Positions 62,701 through 64,000 of a DNA stretch of 64,000 nt are shown here, piece after piece (positions within the stretch are counted from its first letter, which is position 1; the number at the start of each line of letters is the position of its first letter). A program made the position numbers and the translations under genes. The notes beneath the pieces are model-generated. The model was given only the letters and a program-made list of their open reading frames with translations. It was not told the DNA's origin and made no database searches. This DNA comes from an uncultured Bacillaceae bacterium (GTDB lineage: Bacteria > Bacillota > Bacilli > Caldalkalibacillales > Caldalkalibacillaceae). Location: contig CALBTX010000114.1 in NCBI GenBank assembly GCA_937967685.1, positions 5,785 through 69,784 of the forward strand. The letters run 5' to 3'.

Positions 62701-62839
62701 AGGAAGCGAACTGCAAGCGCCTTTGGCCACCGTCGTGATCTTTGGGCTCATAAGCTCCACTGGTCTAACGCTTATTTTCATGCCGGTTGTCTATCAGCTA
62801 TGCGTAGAATGGAGGGAAAAACGCCGTGAACAAACATAA
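59777..62839 (+). CDS. RND multidrug efflux transporter (AcrB/SwrC type)
   Basis: 1020 residues, two repeats of six membrane helices, with large extracytoplasmic loops. Conserved: YPGTGPEEVE, GGLALGVGMMVDNAIVIMENVHRY (proton-relay Asp in helix 4), GLIVLGGIVVNNAIVFVDYVN in the second half. Closest Bacillus type is SwrC/YerP; the substrate is unknown. Pairs with the adaptor encoded before it. Confidence 0.94.
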   Translation: MKLTLLAVNRPVAMTMVIMIILVIGTASFIGLDVDLFPHLEYPTAAIQINYPGTGPEEVEHLITRPVENALGTLANVQEIRSTSRLGGALITVEFDWGTDMERAMNEIRDRLDQIENMLPAESSAPLVLQFGPQNLPLLQLALSSSEHDITETKRIAENVVQPRLESVEGVASVQIEGGHKKEIRITLRPDELQNYGLSLNAIKQILQAENLNLPGGTVIEQNKEMPLRIRGQFASIREIEDLLIPTMTGEAIPLSTLGKIEETYQPTSVISKLNKEPSVGILIHKQAGANTVAVGNALHDALRDLEEDLPPSLSMAPIFDESLYIKQSIMALSTNIIFGAALAVSVLYVFLRNWRSTLIIAVSIPVSVVAAFGFMFLAGQSLNLLTLGGLALGVGMMVDNAIVIMENVHRYKRNGFSPRDAAVKGTREVGPALLASTLTTVIVFIPMIFVEGLAAQLFKPLALVIALSLAASLFTSIILVPLLFSKLRHAEENEQRSRFQDAFERLKRVYEHLLQSSLRSPKKIVFAALFILLISAAMIPWIGTEFMPHLDQSILYMDIHLPVGTSMETTLKATQNVEDQIADIPEIEHIYVSVGGVGQFQIGAGSLSNRANYTLPLVPADKRSRSDHEIAAEIRQKLSDLPGISVNINAGDSGEGLAGPPIVLHIQGPDVRVLKSLSEDVASILQQIDGVTEIRSHFNRAQEEIHIEVDRFMASQYGISTAQVADAILQANQGVVASRLIRAGEELNVRLTFGEAYHQQLDRLKLIDIPTEQGNHIPLQQIVQVKKEAGPYTISRSNKMREIRVQAELFNRDLGSAITDIRDRLEEELTLPSGYQIHFGGQEEERSEAFETLSAALVLALLLVYMVMAAQFESLIQPLIIMGSVPLAGIGVLLGLFLTDRPLGVGAMVGLIVLGGIVVNNAIVFVDYVNTLRKEGLSRENALIKAGSVRLRPILMTSLTTILGLAPLMFGLGEGSELQAPLATVVIFGLISSTGLTLIFMPVVYQLCVEWREKRREQT

Positions 62840-63614
62840 CCATTGGCCACGTTTGAGCGCAAGCTTTGTGCATGGCAGAAACCTGTTGATCTCTTTCGTT
62901 TTCATCATGGCTGTTTTTGGAGGAATGACGATGAAAAGCGAAGCAGAAGAACAAACGACACTGACATATATAGCCCTGGGTGATTCCCTGACGATGGGTA
63001 TCGGTGCTTCGGAGACGGATTATTTGCGAATGAACGCGTTCGTGCCCCAACTGACCGCCTATCTAAGAAAAAATTTTGATGTCTATGTGGAAAATCACGG
63101 GATGCCCGGAATCACTTCGGCCGAATTGCTTGACTATGTCCGTCATCATCCCGGTATGGACCGCTTATTGCGCGGTGCGGACGTGCTCACGTTGACCATC
63201 GGGGGGAACGACTTGCTCCAGCTTTTGAACCGGGATGCCTTGAATGAAGAAACGATCGAGCAAACGGTTGAACAGTTTGGGGAATTATTTGAACAAATCA
63301 TCGTCGAGATCCGTCAACATCAACCAAACGCTCCCATTTACGTGCTCGAATTATATTCGCCTTATGACAAAAGGCATGCCTTGCACAAAATCGGTCAAAC
63401 AACCGTTCAGACATATAACGATGAATTAGCCCGGCGCATTCAAAAGCTGAACAATGTTTTCCAAGTTAAAATCTTTAAAGCGTTCCAAGGAAAGGAAGCT
63501 CAATGGACACATATTGATCACAATGACGTTCATCCGAATGATGAAGGTTACGCCGCCATTTTTGAAGCTTTTCAAAAGCTTTTGCGGTTGGATGCATTGA
63601 CAAACCATTCGTAG
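62826..63614 (+). CDS. Secreted SGNH/GDSL-type hydrolase
   Basis: 262 residues from GTG 62826, behind GGAGGG, overlapping the pump gene by 14 bases. Signal peptide or anchor (LLISFVFIMAVFGGMTM), catalytic Ser54 in G-D-S-L-T, oxyanion Gly in MPGITS, Asn in GGND, and catalytic Asp-His block NDVHPNDEG. Esterase or acyl-lipase; substrate unknown. Coupling with the pump suggests a shared task on exported or lipid substrates (inference). Confidence 0.9.
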   Translation: MNKHNHWPRLSASFVHGRNLLISFVFIMAVFGGMTMKSEAEEQTTLTYIALGDSLTMGIGASETDYLRMNAFVPQLTAYLRKNFDVYVENHGMPGITSAELLDYVRHHPGMDRLLRGADVLTLTIGGNDLLQLLNRDALNEETIEQTVEQFGELFEQIIVEIRQHQPNAPIYVLELYSPYDKRHALHKIGQTTVQTYNDELARRIQKLNNVFQVKIFKAFQGKEAQWTHIDHNDVHPNDEGYAAIFEAFQKLLRLDALTNHS

Positions 63615-63964
63615 ATCAAAATGAACAAGGAAACGATCAAAGCCAAATATCCGTAAAAGAGCAGCATTTGTACGTACACAAAAGCGACACAAATGGATAA
63701 GAGCAGTGCGCCGATAGGAACGGTACGCAAGATAAAGGCCACTTTAAACTCATAAATCAGTTTACGGATGAGATAGGCGATGCACAACAAAAAAAAGATC
63801 AAAAAAAAGAACCCAGCCAAGATGTGAAAAGGCGTGATAAACAAAACGGCGCTCCAGTCAACATGACGAAAATCCGCTCCGTCCATTTGCGGCCAGAGTT
63901 CTCTGGAAATAAAACCGAGAAAGTAAGCAAGCAGCAACATCCCCCAAAGCACCCATAATTTCAT
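63572..63964 (-). CDS. Small integral membrane protein of unknown function
   Basis: 130 residues from ATG 63964, GGAGG 9 bases upstream. Four hydrophobic segments (VLWGMLLLAYFLGF, FHILAGFFFLIFFLLCIAYLI, VPIGALLLSICVAFVYVQML, YGYLALIVSLFILIYEW). Its 3' end overlaps the convergent SGNH gene by 43 bases. Not recognised. Confidence 0.7.
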   Translation of the reverse strand: MKLWVLWGMLLLAYFLGFISRELWPQMDGADFRHVDWSAVLFITPFHILAGFFFLIFFLLCIAYLIRKLIYEFKVAFILRTVPIGALLLSICVAFVYVQMLLFYGYLALIVSLFILIYEWFVNASNRKSF

Positions 63965-64000
63965 GTCGGACGACCTCCTCATCCATATGTATGAGTGCTT

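Noticed and set aside
1..64000. rRNA, tRNA genes, insertion sequences or prophage
   Set aside because: No transposase or phage-like frames, terminal inverted repeats or tRNA cloverleafs were seen.

Overview
The window is a stretch of chromosome from a spore-forming, low-to-moderate G+C Bacillota, probably a thermophilic or alkaliphilic Bacillaceae (Caldalkalibacillus-like). Gene order follows the Bacillus subtilis region from panD to gudB/ypbH almost gene for gene. Spore genes (spoIVA, spoVIF, sleB, ypeB, ypjB), bacillithiol genes (bshA, bshB1), a menaquinol:cytochrome c reductase of Bacillus type (qcrABC), TRAP (mtrB) and two-component heptaprenyl diphosphate synthase (hepS/hepT) all point the same way. 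I see no rRNA, tRNA, CRISPR array, phage or insertion sequence. The species is an inference.

Layout, mostly minus strand. 1-4158: a partial secreted MBL-fold-like protein, a TPR protein and panBCD with a long leader. 4159-9694: birA, cca, bshA, bshB1, mgsA, dapB. 9815-13061: a YitT-type membrane protein (plus strand), a YugP-type metallopeptidase, YpjB and YpjA. 13219-19115: qcrABC, ypiF, ypiB, a helicase-N-terminal-like protein and ypiA. 19199-20128: a divergent HPr kinase paralogue with its own promoter and leader terminator. 20390-35331: the aromatic supraoperon (aroC, aroB, then trpEDCFBA, hisC, tyrA, aroA). The place where B. subtilis has aroH holds an ATP-sulfurylase-like gene and a small HPr/Crh-like gene instead. 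35415-42849: cheR, ndk, hepT, menG, hepS, an unknown membrane protein, mtrB, folE, hbs, spoIVA. 42943-53872: yphF, yphE, an orphan plus-strand gene, spoVIF, gpsA, plsY, der, a cluster of DUF3189/YIEGIA-type genes, the S1-like ypfD, plsC, cmk and ypfB. 54020-58582: ypeB, sleB, gudB, mecB. 58767-63964: an RND efflux pair, an SGNH hydrolase and a small membrane protein.

How the genes work together: tryptophan synthesis is wired inside the window. mtrB encodes TRAP, and the trpE leader carries ten spaced GAG/UAG triplets followed by an intrinsic terminator. folE-mtrB, hbs, qcr, gudB, mecB, the YugP gene and the HPr kinase paralogue have recognisable sigma-A promoters. spoIVA and spoVIF have sigma-E-like and sigma-K-like ones.

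The parts least explained by known Bacillus biology are: (1) an HPrK/P paralogue with an altered signature motif, behind an attenuator-like leader, together with a His-less HPr/Crh-like small protein about 12.5 kb away; (2) an ATP-sulfurylase-like protein lacking the Q-x-R of its substrate motif and carrying a 189-residue extra C-terminus; (3) repeated tandem micro-duplications at gene ends and between genes, several copying the last codons and stop codon of the gene; (4) a 22-codon gene with a very strong ribosome-binding site behind two palindrome-bearing repeats; (5) a hairpin that encloses the ribosome-binding site of an unknown membrane protein next to mtrB.
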